Part shown: piece after piece, positions 1 to 12,344 of the stretch
Layout of the letters: each line of letters opens with the position of its first letter
How positions within the stretch are numbered: position 1 is the stretch's first letter
Assembly (NCBI GenBank): GCA_022559845.1
Contig: CM040120.1
Span: 310,160,740 to 310,224,739 of the forward strand
Length of the DNA stretch: 64,000 nt
Source of the DNA: Amorphophallus konjac
Lineage: Eukaryota; Streptophyta; Magnoliopsida; Alismatales; Araceae
Direction of reading: 5' to 3'
Translations under genes and position numbers: made by a program
The notes under the pieces: model-generated
Database searches by the model: none
What the model was told of the DNA's origin: nothing
Seen by the model: the letters and a program-made list of their open reading frames with translations, nothing else

Positions 1-2
1 TC

Positions 3-95
3 CCAGGCTCGCGGAGAATTACGGAGGCCTTGAAACAAGATTTCCTCGTCCGTTGGAAGGAATATCCAAAGGAGAGATTATCAAGTCCAAGATTG
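3..95 (+). pseudogene. Possible chromodomain remnant at window edge
   Basis: A short reading frame (codons from base 3) contains DFLVRWKEYP, which resembles the strand-two segment of retrotransposon chromodomains, where an aromatic residue, W-K and Y-P are typical. The usual following acidic and tryptophan residues are not clear, and a stop follows soon after. It lies on the opposite strand to the Tekay element beginning nearby, so it would belong to another element cut by the window edge. The match is short and could be chance. Confidence 0.3.
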
Positions 96-99
96 TATT

Positions 100-1950
100 C
101 TTAATGTGCAAAGTGTAACTAATGGTCACATACCGGAGTATATGCCATGTACTTATAGAAATTGACTCTGAGATAAGAAGAGAATGTGTACTGTGATAAA
201 CCAACGTTCAATCTCATCAATGTAGTACTTAAACCATAATTTAATACAACATTATATGGTTTTTGGGCATGAAATTATCATATGCTTAAAATAATCCCAA
301 GTACCATAAAGAACATTAACTCATGGTTATGAATCAATAAATAAAACTCAGAGTAGTGAATAACATTAAAACATGTTAGAACATAGTTAACTAGGCTTAT
401 TTATAAGCTAAATGGGATGTTCCTAAATCTATCTCGGGTTGACAGAAAATAGAACACTGGCGGTCTATTATAGAGCCGTTACAGAAAGTTGGCGATTTAT
501 CGTAAGGCCGCCAGAGGGACTAGAACGCTCTATTTGTGGTCTGCCAGAGATTTCATAGAAAACAAGTTGTAGAGTGTCTAGCGGTTTATCGTTTGGCCGC
601 TACACCAGGTTGGCAGTCGAAATGTAAGCCGCTAGATCTCGTTGACAGGAACTTAAATAAGAAGAAAATATGTCTAAAACACATCATGTCTGGAAATCAA
701 CATACATAAACTTCTCCTATGATGATAGAATGAAGGATAGGCTACAATATTAATGGGATTCATATGTCATGACAAGAAGATTCCTTTTAACTTGATTAAG
801 GTGGGGTTTATGTATGATTATTAGACTAGATGCATAGACTCAAAACAAACATGAAATTCTCGATCTATAATACATGCAATCAAGTGTAACAAGAGGCCTT
901 TTATCCCTAGAATGATATTTTTGCCGTTCATGAGATGACCTGCCTCTGTCCTAGACCTTTAACTTCAAATTTAAGGCTGGATGCTACCCCTAGTTCCCTG
1001 CACTTTTTGTGACAAATCAGAAACTTCACGTTGCTCTAACTCCTTACTCTCTTGACCTATGGACGTAAAATTTGGAGGGTAAGAAGAAGATACTAAGGGG
1101 AATGAAAATAACTAAAGGTTCCAGTTCTAAATACCTCATTTTGGATGCCAAATTTCTTGATCTTCGACACCCCGTTGCACAGTCTCCTCGGTCGTTGTTG
1201 TGAAACCAGCAACTTTGGGCGCCTCTAACTCTCGGTGTGCTTGATATCCTAGCATGAAATTTTGGGAGATGTTAGTCCTATGTATTAGGAATAAAAACTT
1301 ATAAAGAACTTACCTGAAATAATGTCTCCTTACCTTAGTTCCACCCGGGCCAAACGTAGGGGTCGCGTAACTGAAATCTAGGGTCTATTTATAGGGTTTT
1401 ACTAGGGTTTCATGGATTAGACCTATTTTAGAGTCCTTATTAACCTTAGGTCGACTTATGAGAGTCCTTAATATGCTTAGTAGTCCTCCCACTTCGGTCT
1501 CTAGGAGATAGAACATCAAAAATCCAATCTTTTTTCTCTTTCTTCAACTCACGGAACTGACAGGAAGTAGCGGTCTAGGACTAGGCCGCCATATGTGCCC
1601 TAGCGATTTTACGATAGACCGCCACCATGTTTGGGCGTCAAATTTTAACTTAATTCAAACCCTATTATTCATTTATCCACTTAATTATCTCTATAAAGAG
1701 TATTTATCCTTTAAATTCCGTGAATAAGCTAATTAACCCTCTAGAATATGGGCCAAACTTCATGGACTTGGTCCTTAAGTCCTTTGGGATTTATTTAAAT
1801 AGGCTAGGTAAATTGGTTATCATACTTAGGCCTTAATAATAATTCATTTAACCCAGAAATTCATTTATTAATCTATTTTGGACTTTAAAAATTCCCAAAC
1901 AATATTTAAATAAATTAGAAACATTTTATAAAAATTTTCGGGGTATTACA
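100..1950 (-). repeat. 3' LTR of the Tekay element (partial)
   Basis: Bases 457-1950 match 49450-50945 almost continuously, so the two are copies of one LTR. On the minus strand this copy begins TGTAATACCCCG at 1950, directly after a purine-rich tract, as a 3' LTR should. The far end (TGACA on the minus strand) is not seen, so the LTR is cut by the window edge or rearranged below about base 100. It holds several imperfect short dyads (459-480, 491-512, 579-602, 611-634, 1568-1591, 1601-1624). Confidence 0.75.
1386..1393 (-). promoter_or_regulatory. TATA box of Tekay 3' LTR
   Basis: The minus strand reads CCCTATAAATAGACCC here. The same motif sits at the equivalent place in the other LTR copy (50381-50388), about 560 bases inside the LTR start, a normal position for the LTR promoter. 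Confidence 0.5.
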
Positions 1951-3528
1951 CCCTCCCCCACTTAAGAGAATTTGGTCCCCAAATTCAATATATGGATTGT
2001 GGAGAGTGTACTTACATTCAAATAGTTCTAGAAATCTTTTTCGCATAGTTTCTTTGGTCTCCCATATTGCTTCATGCGGCCATAACTTAGTCCATTGGAT
2101 CTTGACCATAGGAATAGTCTTATTCCGAAGTTGACGAACCTCCCGTTCAATGATCCTGATTGGTTTTTGCTCATATGTCAAATCCTTCTTAATCTCCAGA
2201 TTGTCGTAGGCGATGACATGGAAAGGATCAGAAACATATTTCTTGAGCATTGAGACGTGAAATACATCATGGACTTCAGATAATTGAGGAGGTAAAGTAA
2301 TTCGATATGCAACTTCACCAACTCTTTTAAGAATCTCAAAAGGACCAATGAATCTTGGAGTAAGCTTGCCCTTAATACCATCACTTGAATATCTCGACCC
2401 GAAGAAACTTTAAGGAATACATGATCTCCTACTTGAAACTCCAAGTCGCGCCTTCGATTGTCAGCATATGATTTCTGCCTGTCTTGTGCCATTTGAAGTC
2501 TTTCTCGAATAAGTTTAATCTTCTCGGTAGTATCCCTAATAATGTCGGGACCAAGAAATTTCCTTTCTCCTACTTCATTCCAACAAATAGGAGAGCGACA
2601 ACTTCTGCCATATAAAGCTTCAAATGGTGTCATTTGAAAACTAGCTTGGTAGCTATTGTTGTATGCGAATTCTACTAGGGGCAAGTGATCATGCCAGCTT
2701 CCTCCAAAGTAAATAGCACAAGCCCTAAGCATATCTTCCACCACTGGATTTGTCCTTTCTGTCTGACCATCAGTTTGTGGATGGAATATCATGCTAAAGT
2801 TCAATCGGGTCCCTAAAGAGTGTTGTAGACCCTTCCAGAATTGTGAAGTAAACCTAGGATCTCGGTCAGATATGATGCTGACGGGGACACCGTGCAATTT
2901 GACAATTTCCCTCATGTATAATGTTGCTAGTACATCCACAGACCATCGACTTTTGATCGGTAGAAAATGTGCAGACTTACTCAATCGGTCTATGATCGCC
3001 CATATACTATCGTGTCCTCCTCTTGTCTTAGATAAACCCATGATGAAATCCATCCCTATACTTTTCCACTTCCATTCGAGAATATTCAAGGGGTGTAACT
3101 TATCTATAGGTTTTAAATGTTCTGCCTTGACCTATTGACAAGTGAGACAGCGTGACACAAAATCTACTACTTCTCTCTTCATGTTGGGCCACCAGAAGTT
3201 TCTTTTCAAATCTTGATACATCTTGGTAGCACTAGGGTGAATAGCATACCTTGACTTATGAGCCTCTTCCATGATCAACTTCTTAGTATCATTATGATTT
3301 AGCACACACATTCTATCTTTAAATAGTAATCTTTCATCATTTGAGATAGAAAATTCTGATCTCTGATCAATATTATCATTTACTTCTATCAACATAGGGT
3401 CATTCTCTTGTAATTTGACTATATCCTTAATCAACGTAGGTTGAGACCTTATATTGACAATTATACATCCATCTTATTCCCTGTCAATATCAAGATTTAA
3501 GTAAGAAAAATCCTTGATAAGACAAATC
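1915..3528 (-). pseudogene. Tekay pol, integrase and chromodomain (broken)
   Basis: On the minus strand from 3434 downwards the HHCC zinc-binding domain is seen (H near HKSRYAIHP, then CLTC), followed by the integrase core: D in GMDFIMG, D in SDRDPRF and E in TDGQTERTN. The C-terminal part ends in a chromodomain with [15 protein letters not shown] and [13 protein letters not shown] stop lies at 3132-3134 right after CLTCQ, and a frameshift occurs near 2395, before the GPFEIL-type segment. A further stop lies between the Tat insertion and 3434. The frame runs into the LTR and ends at 1915. The Tat insertion at 3529-3533 separates it from its RNase H part at 14767. No product is expected. Confidence 0.85.
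1951..1968 (-). promoter_or_regulatory. Polypurine tract of the Tekay element
   Basis: The minus strand carries CTTAAGTGGGGGAGGG immediately before the LTR start TGTAATAC. This is the expected place and composition for the primer of plus-strand DNA synthesis. Confidence 0.75.
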
Positions 3529-3533
3529 ATACC

Positions 3534-4322
3534 TGAAGAGGTGAAATCTCGCGCTGTGTCCTGAGCGGGCTGTGGATCACCAGAAGATGAACTGCAAGAC
3601 AGGGAAACGTATCAGAGGGCCCAGGGGGTTTCCCTGGGGAAAAACCCTCCGATGGTTAAGTCAGTAGAGCTGTGGTGGAAGCAATAATGGGGAGGAGAAA
3701 AACTAGTGCGCGAGATTCCTCTCTACCAGAGGGGTGAAGCGGATTGTGCTCAGGAGTTTGGGTGTATGAGCGCCTTAATGGCCCTTTTTCTCTTACCTTC
3801 CATCGGAGGGTATCCCTGGTTTAAATAGTACGCCGCCTTCAGAAGTCCTGCAAGCTGAGGGGTTTCCGGTGGGAGTTACGTCCTCAACGTGGGCTTTCAT
3901 GACCTTATCGTGGGAACGTTATCGCCTCGAAGTCCGGTGGCTTCTTGATTCCCCTGTCCGTTAGGGACTCTTAACGGCAGCACGAATGGATAATATCCGG
4001 TCTGGCCGAGCTTCTGAAATGCCAGCCCTGTCCAGGCGAAGAGCATAGCTCGGCAAAAGAGGAGTTGGATAGGTCGGCGAATGCCTGTCTCCCCCGGGCG
4101 GGGAAACGGCTTGGGCCGGACCCTCCTTGTGTCCTGACCATTACTCGGGCCCTCCGAGCCTAGGGGCCGCCGGGGAGAGTTGGTTCCTCGAGTGTTTGTT
4201 CATTGGGTTTTTCTTTCCTAAGTGGGCCCTGTGGGCTGTCACTCAGGTGAGCTTGCCTCGTTGGACCCTGTTGGGTCTTGTTGGGCTGCTCTTTGAGTGG
4301 GCTGTAGAAATCCCCCTCTCCA
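3534..4322 (-). repeat. 3' LTR of the Tat element
   Basis: It starts TGAAGAGG and ends CCTCTCCA on the plus strand. It aligns with 13973-14761 without a length change. By eye there are about two dozen differences, nearly all transitions. The plus-strand left flank is the target duplication atacc. Confidence 0.9.
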
Positions 4323-4616
4323 CTTGTCCCCCTCCTACTCCCGAGCCATGGAGGCTCGGTCGAGTAGTTTTTGATGCTTTGGACCGGTGTGGCTCAGGTG
4401 TGTGGAATTCTGTTGGCGTTATGGAGCCACGTGTAGTGGTCGCCTGGGCCCGTAATGATGATCCTGACGGATTTGAAATGAAGGGCCCCCCCTTTTCTCA
4501 GAGCACGGAACGACGCGCCACCTTCCTCCAGGGTTTTATAGGCATTGGGCGCTGTTCGTCGTTCTAGGCTTCTCAGGGTTTTAGGCTTTTCTTAGTTTCT
4601 TTGCTTCTGGGGCTCC
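4323..4616 (-). promoter_or_regulatory. Polypurine tract and 3' untranslated part of Tat element
   Basis: On the minus strand GGAGTAGGAGGGGGACAAG directly precedes the 3' LTR (about 4323-4342). The rest of the stretch to 4616 shows no coding signal; it would be the upstream region of the plus-strand antisense gene. Confidence 0.6.
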
Positions 4617-7260
4617 TTGATGCGCCGTGAGAGCACAGTGGAGACGCAAAGTCTTGAGTTGGCTTTTGAGGAGTTGGCGAGGGTAACCGCGGAGGCGGTC
4701 CGGCAACTTCCTTCCCCCCCGGAGTCTTCGAGCTCGCACGAGGGATCATCTTCCAGCTCGATGGCGGATCTGCCTTTGGAAATCGAGCAGGTGAGGCGGG
4801 AGCCTGTCCCCAATTGAAGTGAGTTGGGGGAAGCCGAGGTGAGGAAGCTGGAGCATCGTTTTCGCTTGCCTCTCAGGTATAGCTTTGCTGCCGCCGCCCC
4901 GTATGAGATGAGTCTGGACAGCCGTACGGGGCACATTTGCACTTTTCTTCTGGCTTGGAAGAGTGGGTTCCGCCTTCCCTTCGAGCCTTTTGTACTTAAG
5001 CTTCTCGAGTTTTTCCGGTTGGCGCCTATTCAGTTGGTGGCCAACTCGTATCTCCTTCCTTCCGCCTTTCGGATTCTCTGTCGTCAGCACGACATTTTTC
5101 CTTCCTTGGACCTCTTTCACTATTTTTTTGAGTTGAAAGCGCACCCGTCGGCGGGGAAGGGCTTTTACTTTATCCAGGCGAGGAGGAACAGGAGTTGCAT
5201 CTCACTCGCAGCGAAGGACTCCTCGCACAAGGGGTGGAAGACCCAATTCTTCTGGGTGAAGGAGGAGGCGACGGACGAGTCTTGGAGATGTCTGGTCTCG
5301 CCCAATTTTCATCCTAATCTTCCCCCTCGCCAGGAGGAGTTCCCTCCCCACGTGGAGCGGCAGGCCGCTCGTCTACTGGATAACCGCCAGTCGACCGAGG
5401 AGCTGGTGACGCCGGAGAACATCGAACGGTGTTTTCTTACGCGGTTGACGTCGACAGGTACCGCTCTCGAGGTTCTTCTCCTGGGGTGGTAGTTACTTTC
5501 TTTCTCCTGACCGAGTCTTCTTCCTTTGTTGCAGACGTGAGGCGGGAACCTCTGGAGGAAGCTACTGAGGTCATTGATCTGGGAGATGACTCGGCGGCCG
5601 ACGAACCAGATGCTTCTGCGGGTCGCGCCCAAGCCCGAGATAAGGGCAAGGCGGTGGCCTCCGAGGGATCTTCACGACCAACTGGTACGAAGCGCAAGGA
5701 TCCCACGGCGGGAAAGTTGCGGGAGGCCGCGAAGGCCAGGAAACGGGCCAAGAAGGCAGGTCTTCCTTCTACCGCCGGGGGTGACTCCTGCTCGGCGGCG
5801 CTCCCCTCTCGGGGGTAAGATGGGGCCGACCCCTCGGGGCTAGCTCCCCCACCTGCCAGGCGAGAGGGGGCCGAGGAGACCGGGGGCCCTTCAGAGGGCG
5901 GTGATGGGTCGGCTCTCCCCCCCACGGGGGTAGAGGGGGCCGATGTTGAAGTAGTTGACGCTGAGACCGGGGGATCGGTCGGAGTCGGTGATGTCTCGGT
6001 CGGCGAGGTGCGGGCCGAGATAGGCAGGGCTGGGGGTTCGCCCGCGAGGGCGTTGCAGTCGCAAGTGCTTGAAGTTCCCGGTGCGGTCGATCCCGCGGCG
6101 CCGGTCGAGGTTGGGGGTTCGCCCAGGGAGGCGTCGCAACCCCAACCGACCGTGGTACGCGAGGCGGTCAGCTCCATCGCTGGAGCAGAGCCTTCTGGCG
6201 GGGTGCCCAGAGCGGAGCGGTTCCCTCTGCCGGAGCCCTTGGAAAGGCTCGGTATTACGGGTGACCTGTATCGGGTCTGCCGGTCGATCGCCGCAAGGAC
6301 GAAGGGGGGAGAAAGGCGCAATACCCCCCCGGGTTCCTTGATGTTCTGATGGAGGGCGGCCTGGTCATAGCTCGGTCAGCGGCTTTGATGTCGGAGGCGC
6401 ACGCCCGGACGGAGGCGGAGCGGTCGAAACTCGCCTGGGCCCTTGGGGGATGCGAAAGGAAACTGGCCCGACTCAAGGGGGAGCATGAGGGGCTCTGACA
6501 GAAGTTTTCCGCGTTCCGGGAGGTGGCGCGGGCGAGCCGTCTGGAAGCCGGGGTGCTGACCGAACAGCTCGCCAAGACCCGAGAGTCTCTTGAGAGGATA
6601 AGCCGATCCCTGGAGGAGGAGCGTCTGCGTCGCCTCGAGCTAGACAATCGCTGGGAGCTCGAACGCGCCGAGCTGTAGATCGGGCGGAGGTGGTGGAGCG
6701 CCTCCGCTCTGAGGCTGAGGTGGACCGGGCCCGGGCGGAGGAGCGTGCGAGCAAAGAAGAGCGGAGGATGGTCGAGGTAGAGGAGCGTCTGGCGAGGGCG
6801 GAGGAGCGTGCGGCCGAGGCGGAGCGGGCTCGGGTCGAGCTCGTCGGAAGGGCGGGGCAGATCGAGGCGGAGGCGATCGAGCGCTATAGGAGCTCGGATG
6901 CTTACTCGGCCGACTTGGTGGAAGCCGCCCTACCCTATTACGAGGTAGCACTTCGCCGGGGTGCTCGAAAGGGGTTCAAGCAGGGCTATCGCCGGGCGGT
7001 AAACTACGCCGACGAGCAAAACTCTGAGATCGAGCTCCCCTTTGGCCAGCGTTATGACTCGGATGAGTCAGCTTCTAGCTCCTCATCGTCGGTCGGGAAG
7101 ATTCGGAGGGGTCGCCTCCATCGGGGTCACCGGCTCCGGGCGTTTCGGGAGGGCTCACGACGGAGACAGTTCTCGCACAGGCGAGGTCAGTGTCCGAGCC
7201 AGCCGTCACCGAAGGTGCCGGGGATGACGCGTCCCCTTCCGCCATTCTCGAGCGTCAAAG
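4617..7260 (+). pseudogene. Antisense Tat gene, Transposase_28-type (broken)
   Basis: A plus-strand gene opposite to the retrotransposon's own direction. Exon 1 (about 4617-5457) encodes an N-terminal domain with GFRLPFEPFVLKLLEFF and PSAFRILC, typical of the plant family PF04195 ('putative gypsy type transposon'). A GT-AG intron at 5458-5534 is phase 1 and restores the frame into a serine/proline/acidic linker with a basic stretch (KARKRAKKAG). A long coiled coil follows (about 6350-6890, rich in RAEERA-type heptads), then a conserved tail (YEVALRRGARKGFKQGY) and a serine-rich end. In-frame stops at 4815 (TGA) and 5816 (TAA), a stop plus frameshift near 6350, and stops near 6498 and 6676 show it is decayed. 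Function of the family is unknown; a Tat-lineage origin is well established. Confidence 0.75.
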
Positions 7261-8502
7261 TGGGCCCGAGACCTGATGTATTTTGCCTTGTTTCGCCTCT
7301 TTCCCTTTTTGTCTCTCTTTCCTCTTTTTAGAGAGTTTTCTTTTTGTGTTATAATGAACGACTTACTCTGTTTGAGTACCATCTTTGCCGTGATTTGGTT
7401 GGCGTATCTGGAGTAGTTGGGAGGTGCCGATATGTCCTACGTGGTTTTCGCATGCTGTTTTGGTAGGCTTCTGACGGGGCGTCCTTCCGTTCCCTCATGC
7501 TTTGAATGTTCGGCCGCTTCGTGAATCCCGCTATGGCGGGAAACGAGGAGTTGGAGGTGACTGTTCAGGGGAGAAATCCTTTGGCGTGTTTCCGAGGGGG
7601 GGGTCATTTAAGGCGTGTAGCCTCCTTTGACCTATAAGAAGGACCGAAAGGCGCCCTTTCCTCTTTACTGCTTGGGATTTTCTCTAACAATCTTTCCTTA
7701 CTCCTTCCTCTTCACTCTGCGTTGTGCCGTTGCATTCGGAGCATGGAGGATCCTTCGGAGGGCGACGCCGCCAACGACGGGGAGCAGAGGGCTCTTGCCA
7801 TCCTAGCTTGTTGGACGGGTCCCACGGTCGCCGCGTGGGTTTGAGACGGGTCCGACGGTCGCCGCGCAGATCTGGAGAGGGCTTCGACGTGTGAGGGCAC
7901 GGCTCTTGCCCTTTCTCAGTTCCGGCGTGGCTTCCGGGAGGGCGCCGAGGCGGAGGACGGATGGGGGTATCAGGGAAGCCTGCCGCCACTCCCCCTCTAC
8001 ATGGGGGGGGGAGGCGCATCAAGTTCCCTCCTCACCGAAGCCTTCCTCCGTCTGCAGCCTCTTTTTCCCTCTTCTGCTCTTCATTTCTTTCACTCTTCGG
8101 GGGCTGCTTGCTCTCTCCTTCCTTCCAAGGAGTTGGCAGATTGGAAGAAGGGAGGCCTTCATGGCGCTCCTTTTTCCTGGTTGTTGCCAACTTGGGAGGT
8201 AGCCTTCCTCAACGTTTAAAGGTGGCCTTCCTTCTGCAGTCCCTCTGTCACCTTTGTCACGGGCCACCCGAGCCAACTGGCTCGACCACCTCTTGTCCGA
8301 GCCAGTTTCCACACGAGGCAGAGTCAGTGGCTGGACGCGAGGAGATCAAGGCCGAGTCAGCCGAGCGATGGCCTCTTGAAGCGGTGTTAGACGGATTTTC
8401 TTACTTTTTGTCATGCAATGTACTGGCCTTTGCCTTTCTGATGTATCAATGGTTTGGAATGAAAAGAAAAGGGATTTATTCCGTCCATCTTGCTGTACAA
8501 TT
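7261..8502. other. Non-coding stretch between antisense gene and pol
   Basis: Thymine-rich sequence follows the antisense gene (7270-7350), then GC-rich sequence to about 8400. Open frames on both strands are short and carry no recognised motif. It is the usual spacer between convergent pol and antisense genes of Tat elements. Confidence 0.5.
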
Positions 8503-11500
8503 TCAAAAATAGAATTTGCGTAGTGCGGCTGCGTTCCATGTCCGAGGAATGGGTTCCCCTTCCATTGTAGCTAGCCTGTACGCACCTTTCCCGAGCGTCT
8601 CGATCACTCGGTAGGGGCCTTCCCAGTTGGGGGATAGCTTGCCCGCCGCCTCCAGTGGTCGAGAGGCTTCGGCCTTCCTGAGGATGAAGTCCCCCGGTTG
8701 GAAACGTCTGTCTCGGACCTTGGCGTTGTAGTATCGAGTGAGGCGGCGCTGGTACTCCGTTGCTCGGACGTTCGCGATCTCTCGGAGTTCGTCTGCCAGG
8801 TCGAGGTTCTCGAGCAACTTTTGCCCGTTTGCCTCGGGTGAGAAGCTGATCACTCGGAGAGACGGATTGGCGATCTCTAATGGAACGACGGCTTCGGTGC
8901 CATATACCAACTGAAAAGGGCTTTCATCGGTTGCCGTCCTGGGGGTTGTTCGGTGCGACCATAGTACGCTAGGCAATTCCTCGAGCCAGCTACCCTTAGC
9001 CTTGCCGAGTCTGATTTTTATGCCTTTTAAGATAGTCTTGTTGGCATTTTCAACCAGCCCGTTGGCCTGAGGGTGGGCGACCGAAGTGAAGTGGTTGCGG
9101 ATATTTAGGTCGGGGCATCTGTCTCGGAAATATCGAGAGTCGAATTGCCGACCGTTATCGCTTACTATCACTCGGGGGATGCCAAAGCGACAAATGATCG
9201 ATTTCCAAACAAAGCCCCAAACGACTGTCTCGGTGATCCTTGCCGTAGCCTCGGCCTCGATCCACTTGGTGAAGTAGTCGATGGCGACGATGATGAACTT
9301 CTTCTGGGACTGGGCCGTCGGGAATGGCCCAAGGATATCGATTCCCCACCGAGCGAAAGGGTAAGGCTCGGCTAGGGTGACAAGTTCTATAGCCGGCTGA
9401 TGGACCAAATGGTCGAACCGCTGGCAACGGTCGCACTACCGTGTGTGAGCCGTGCAGTCGCGCTGCAGGGTGGGCCACCAGTACCCCTGCCGTAGCAGGA
9501 TCCTAGCTAGCGGCCGACCTCCTGCATGCGCTCCGCACAGGCCTTGGTGAATCTCTTGGATGGCTCGGCTTGCTTCGTCGGGACCGAGGCACTTCAAGAG
9601 GGGACCGGAGAACGATCTTCGATAGAGAGTGTTGTCAAGGATGACGAAGCGCCGAGCTTGATACTTCATTCGGCGGGCTTCCCGAGGGTCGGAGGGCTCT
9701 TGGGAATCCTGTAGCCAGGACAGGTAGGGGAAGCGCCAGTCACTTGGGGTGGCCGAGTCAACAGCGAGGAGCTCCATGTCGATGCTCGGGCGCTCTAGCT
9801 CTTCTAGGAGGACCGATCGTGTACCTTCCGGGTCTAGGGAGGAGGCCAATCGAGAGAGGGCATCCGCCCAAGAGTTTTGCTCCCGAGCTATCCGGACTAC
9901 CCCAAATTCCTCGAACTGTTGGGCCAGGCTCCGGACCAACTGAAGGTATTTGATCATGGGTGCCTCCCAAGCTTCATACTCACCGTTGACCTGACCTGCG
10001 ACCAGCTGAGAGTCGGTGTGGATCCTGACTCGCTCGACCCCCAACCGTCGGGCCATGCGTGCTCCCGAGATAAGGGCCTCGTACTCGGAAGCATTGTTGG
10101 ATGCTTGAAAGTTGAATTTCAAGGCGTACTGTAGCTCTATCCCTTCGGGGGACCTCAGGAGGATCCCCGCACCGCTGCCTACCGAATTGGACGATCCATC
10201 GACGAACAGTTCCCAGGTTGGCCCGGTCGTGGTCGGAGGCCTGTCTTCGGCCGGGATGGTGCTTTCGACAATGAAGTCGGTGAGAGCTTGGCCTTTGATT
10301 GCTGATCGTGGCCGGTACGAGATGTCGTAGGCCCCGAGCATAATGGCCCATTTGATGAGTCACCCTGAGGCCTCGGGGTGGGCCAGAATCTTCTTCAACG
10401 GCTCGCCGGTTAGCACGGTGATGGGGTGCCCCTAGAAGTAGGGTCGGAGGTGCCTTGCGGAGGTAACCAACGCTAGCATGAGTTTCTCGGTTGCGCGGTA
10501 CCTCCGTTCGGCCTCATTGAGCACCTTGCTGGTGTAGTAGACCGGTCTTTCGATTCCTGAGTCATTTCTGACTAGGACCGAGCTGACCATGGATGGCGTC
10601 GCCGAGAGGTAGAGCAGCAAGACTTCGCCTGGGACGGGCTTGGAGAGCACCGGTGGCGAAGCCAGGAACTTCTTAAGCTCGGCGAATGCTGTCTGGCATT
10701 CCTCATCCCATGCGAACGTAGCAGATGCTAGCTTGGGTCCCCTCATCAGTTTGAAGAAGGGCAAGCATCGTTCGGCCGCACGGGACAGGAAACGGCTGAG
10801 AGCGGCGACACGCCCTGTCAGACGCTGAACGTCTTTAACGCACGTGGGCGGGCGCATGTCCAGGATGGCCTGGACTTTGTCGGGGTTGGCTTCGATCCCG
10901 CGCTGAGTGACCAGGAAACCCAGGAACTTCCCGGATTTTACTCCAAAGGTGCACTTGGCGGGGTTGAGCTTCATGTTGTACTTCAGGAGGGTGCCGAAGG
11001 TTTCGGCAAGGTCGGTGAAGTGGTCTTGGGCCTTGGGGGTCTTGACGAGCATGTCATCGATGTAAGCCTCGACGTTCCAACCTAGCTGTCTCTCGAACAT
11101 GTGATTTACCAGTCGCTGATATGTGGCTCCAGCGTTCTTCAACCCGAAGGGCATCCGGGTGTAGCAATACATGCCGCAGTCGGTGATGAAGGCGGTCTTC
11201 TCGACGTCTTCTGGATTCATTCTGACCTGGTGATAACACGAATAGGCATCTAGGAAGCTGAGTTTCTCGTTGCCCGAGGTTGAATCAACCAATTGGTCGA
11301 TGCTCGGTAGCGGATAGCAGTCCTTGGGGGTAGCCTTATTCGGATCGGTGAAGTCCACGCACATTCGCCATTTGCTTGCGATTTTTGGCACCAGGACGAC
11401 GTTGGCTAGCCACGTTGGGTACCGAACTGGTCTGAAGAGGCCAGTCTCTTGTCCCTTGGTGACCTGCGCCTTGATGATCGCCTGCTTCTCGGGCGCATGC

Positions 11501-11982
11501 TTCCTTCTCCGTTGCTGTACGGGCCTCACGGTGGGGTCGAGGTTGAGCTTGTGCATCACGGTCTTCTCTGGTATGCCAGGGAGTTGATCATCGGACCAAG
11601 CAAAGACCTGAACGAACTCAAAAAGAAATTCCTTGTATTGCTGCTGTTCCTTAGGTGGTAGGTCGGCTCCGATCCTTACTCCGAGGGCCGGGTCATCGTT
11701 TAGGAATACCGTTAGCAATTCGCCACCGGGCTCAGTGGTTACGGTCTTTCCTTCGACTCCCTTGGGGCCCTTATCCTTCCCGTCCGGCCTTGAGGCTTCC
11801 ACCGAGATGTTGTAGCACCTTCTAGCCGTGGCCTGGTTACCTCGGACTTCCCCCAACCCATTTTTGGTGGGAAACTTCATTTTCTAGTGATAGGTAGATG
11901 GTACGGCCTTTATTCGGCTGAGGATTTTCCGGCCGAAAATGGCATTGTACGCTATCATACCCTTGATCACTATGAAGTCGCC
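8503..11982 (-). pseudogene. Tat pol: reverse transcriptase, RNase H, integrase
   Basis: One minus-strand frame runs from 11880 to 8503 with only a few stops. The reverse transcriptase shows WRMCVDFTD, the MPFGLKNAGATY motif and the catalytic YIDDMLVK. Two RNase H regions follow, the second with LFVDGSSN, NNASEYEAL and HTDSQLVAG, as expected for Tat elements. The integrase has a zinc-binding region (CDRCQRF), then D in GIDILGPF, D in SDNGRQFD and E in GLVENANK, ending PRTWNAAALRKFYF. Stops are at 11884-11886 (TAG), 10432-10434 (TAG after PYF), near 10362 (TGA) and 9436-9438 (TAG). A one-base frameshift lies near 11983. All active-site residues named remain, so decay is recent. Confidence 0.9.
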
Positions 11983-12344
11983 ATGACCGTAACGGTTTTG
12001 GGTGGGGTGCCGATGGTGACCGACAGGCTTAGGGCTCCCTCGGGGTAGGTGGCCAGGCCGTTAAACCCGCAAAGGGGTGTTCGGATCGGGCGGAGCTTGG
12101 ATGGGTCTTCCCCCATCCTGAGGAAACAGTCATAAGATAATACATCGGGGGCGCTCCCATTGTCAACCAGAATTCTATCTACGTTATAATGGTTTATTGT
12201 GGCTGAGATAACGAGGGCATCATCATGCGGGGTGTTCAGCCCTTCCAGGTCTTGGTCGGAGAAGACTATGACCTGGGGCTCCCTCGGCGGACCCTTGGAG
12301 GGCTCTAAGAACCGGCTGGCCCGGTCGGCATGACGCTTCCTTCC
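11983..12344 (-). pseudogene. Tat protease region
   Basis: On the minus strand the frame between gag and reverse transcriptase contains ILVDNGSAPDVL, the retropepsin active site (D-N/T-G-S/A), preceded by the VISATINHYNVDR strand and followed by CGFNG. A frameshift near 11983 separates it from the downstream pol frame. Cleavage of the Gag-Pol chain is its known role in the family. Confidence 0.75.

Noticed and set aside
4127..4567. Open frame of 146 codons over the Tat 3' LTR edge
   Set aside because: It lies mostly in LTR sequence, is repeated in part in the other LTR (14566-14784) and has no protein motif.
5437..6321. Long minus-strand open frame opposite the Tat antisense gene
   Set aside because: It is the complement of the GC-rich linker exon. 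The plus strand has splice sites and family motifs, so the minus frame is a shadow.
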